Position numbers and translations under genes: made by a program. The notes beneath the pieces were generated by a model, which did no database searches, was not told the DNA's origin, and saw nothing but the letters and a program-made list of their open reading frames with translations. From Mageeibacillus sp. UBA3708 (GTDB lineage Bacteria; Bacillota; Clostridia; Saccharofermentanales; Saccharofermentanaceae), in NCBI GenBank assembly GCA_002371375.1, contig DFIB01000051.1:1-12699 (forward strand): a stretch of 12,699 nucleotides of DNA, given 5' to 3'. Positions 11,397 through 12,699 of the stretch are shown here, one piece after another. How positions within the stretch are numbered: position 1 is the first letter of the stretch; every line of letters starts with the position of its first letter.

Positions 11397-12699
11397 CTAA
11401 CGCACCCTCTCATAAACATACGTACCGACAAATGCAATATCACGGTCCTTGTAGCAAACTCCTGAAGGTATCGCCGCGATCTGGCGGTATTCGCTGCCGT
11501 TGCCCGTATAATCAAGATAATCGCGAAGCCCCTGCTCTGAATATGCAAGGATTACGTCAGGTGCGGGCTTTGACCTGATGGAGTTAAGCAGTTCCTCCGA
11601 CTGGAAAGGCGTGGCGTTGACCGTAACGCAGTAAGGCTTGTCAGGCAGGAGATTATTAACCATATTATGCTTGAAGTACGGTGCAGCGGGAACAAACGTA
11701 TTCGTCCCTTCTCCGTAATATATCTTCACGATCTGACCGTCGCTGTCTTTTGCTATGTACCATGCTGCATTTATCGTGAGGTCGCTGTTTGCCGCCCGGA
11801 GCTCTCTCACCGTCTCAGCCAGAACCCTTCCGCTTGCAACGGGATAGATATTCTCGTTTAAGCATGCCATAACACTCCAGTAGATCCCTATGGCTGACAT
11901 AGCGGTGACCATTATGACCGACAGATACTTGACGAAGCTTGAGAGGCTCTCCCTTACCTTGACTGTCTCTTCAGAATCAAATGCCACCCACAGGGAGAAT
12001 ATTATCATCATTCCTGCCAGTCCGTAGTGGTGAACCGAGATATATCTTGTGGCAATCACGTTGAAGAACAGATATGGGATTATCATGTATCGCACGACCT
12101 TGCCGGCCTTGCAGAAATACAGGCACACACAGTAGATAAGCACTGAGATCACCCCGGTGATCATCATTGTCATCATGCCGGTCTCCCCCTGTGTTCCGTT
12201 CTGAACGAGATTAGTAAAGAAAGCCTCTGATGGCAGGATAACAAGCAGCTTAAGATAATCAGCACCAAAAGACATCATTCCCTTACCTGTCGATACGGCA
12301 ATGTAATTGTCGGGAGCGGGCATGATCTCACATATCAGCGCAGCGGCAAATACAAGGAGTGCGAGAAGGCCCGCTATCCTTCTGCGGTCGCCGAACAATG
12401 CGCCCATCGGATTCCTCCGTTCTTTTACCGCTCCCGCTATTATCCCGATCACCCAGGCGAGCGCGATACCGCCTGCAACAGCGATACCGTAGGCTGACCA
12501 CATGCAAGTGAACGCCAGAGACAGTATCAGCTTGCCCGGTGCCTCTTTACGTTTTCCGATATAGTGTGCACAGAGGAATATCCCCGCCACCATGAAAGCA
12601 TACGGCCTTGCCAACAATCCGTACTGATAGAAAAAGAAATAAGTGAACGGTACAAATGTCTTGACTACGTTGCTGAACGGTGATCTGAATACAAACACC
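11397..12699 (-). CDS. Polytopic membrane protein, GT-C glycosyltransferase-like (partial)
   Basis: At least 433 residues; the frame is open at the right edge, so the N-terminus is missing. About eight or nine hydrophobic helices span the first 285 residues seen, and the last 150 form a soluble outer domain ending with the stop at 11397. The stretch SPFSNVVKTFVPFTYFFFYQYGLLARPYAFMV near the edge resembles the membrane core of GT-C type polyprenyl-phosphate sugar transferases, in which FFYQY...AR.YA is a repeated pattern; the catalytic acidic loop would be in the missing part. The C-terminal domain (VLAETVRELRAANSDLTINAAWYIAKD...) fits the soluble domain seen in such proteins. Likely role: adding a sugar to a surface polymer or lipid, inferred. 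No clear terminator was seen after its stop. Confidence 0.65.
   Translation of the reverse strand, partial: VFVFRSPFSNVVKTFVPFTYFFFYQYGLLARPYAFMVAGIFLCAHYIGKRKEAPGKLILSLAFTCMWSAYGIAVAGGIALAWVIGIIAGAVKERRNPMGALFGDRRRIAGLLALLVFAAALICEIMPAPDNYIAVSTGKGMMSFGADYLKLLVILPSEAFFTNLVQNGTQGETGMMTMMITGVISVLIYCVCLYFCKAGKVVRYMIIPYLFFNVIATRYISVHHYGLAGMMIIFSLWVAFDSEETVKVRESLSSFVKYLSVIMVTAMSAIGIYWSVMACLNENIYPVASGRVLAETVRELRAANSDLTINAAWYIAKDSDGQIVKIYYGEGTNTFVPAAPYFKHNMVNNLLPDKPYCVTVNATPFQSEELLNSIRSKPAPDVILAYSEQGLRDYLDYTGNGSEYRQIAAIPSGVCYKDRDIAFVGTYVYERVR

Overview
The window reads as a chromosomal segment of a low-to-moderate GC Bacillota species, most likely an anaerobic Clostridia (Lachnospiraceae or Oscillospiraceae-like). 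This rests on gene content rather than a marker gene: choline-binding-type wall repeats, a DUF3267 zincin, a PstS-like protein, strong AGGAGG-type ribosome sites, a TTG start, and consensus sigma-A promoters. No phage, IS or CRISPR array is visible. Almost everything lies on the minus strand; only a small lipoprotein gene and a short leader-peptide-like gene are on the plus strand.

Layout from left to right. Positions 1-217 hold no recognisable gene but contain inverted repeats. A cytosolic EAL phosphodiesterase with a degenerate GGDEF domain occupies 218-2026 (minus). A 178-bp gap carries its promoter. A small double-glycine peptide gene (2205-2399, plus) converges on and overlaps tRNA-Leu(CAA) (2378-2462, minus), which has a perfect consensus promoter and a UUCG-capped terminator. 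Upstream of the tRNA is a compact three-gene membrane operon (2518-3924, minus): a two-helix protein, a 47-residue single-helix protein found by reading the gap, and an anchored PstS-like substrate-binding protein without transporter genes. A PAP2-family membrane phosphatase (3977-4912, minus) and a small lipoprotein (5003-5422, plus) follow, divergently oriented.

The largest unit is a run of seven minus-strand genes from 10348 down to 5450: nitroreductase, GNAT acetyltransferase, ACT-domain protein, zinc-ribbon membrane protein, DUF3267 membrane zincin, SGNH hydrolase, and a secreted NlpC/P60-like protein with choline-binding-type repeats. From the ACT gene onward, genes overlap or lie within 8 bases, so the last five are probably translated as a set; its later members point to cell-envelope work.

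Between this run and the next gene lies a ~340-bp gap containing a dense cluster of TTCCGC/GCGGAA inverted repeats. Next come a SAM methyltransferase (10687-11280, minus) behind a promoter that overlaps a perfect 10-2-10 operator of the ArsR/SmtB type, and a polytopic GT-C-like membrane protein whose N-terminus lies beyond the window.

I see no single proven new system. The best leads are the orphan PstS-like operon with its tiny membrane protein, the seven-gene envelope operon, the peptide/tRNA convergence, the GCGGAA repeat cluster and the ArsR-like operator without a nearby regulator.
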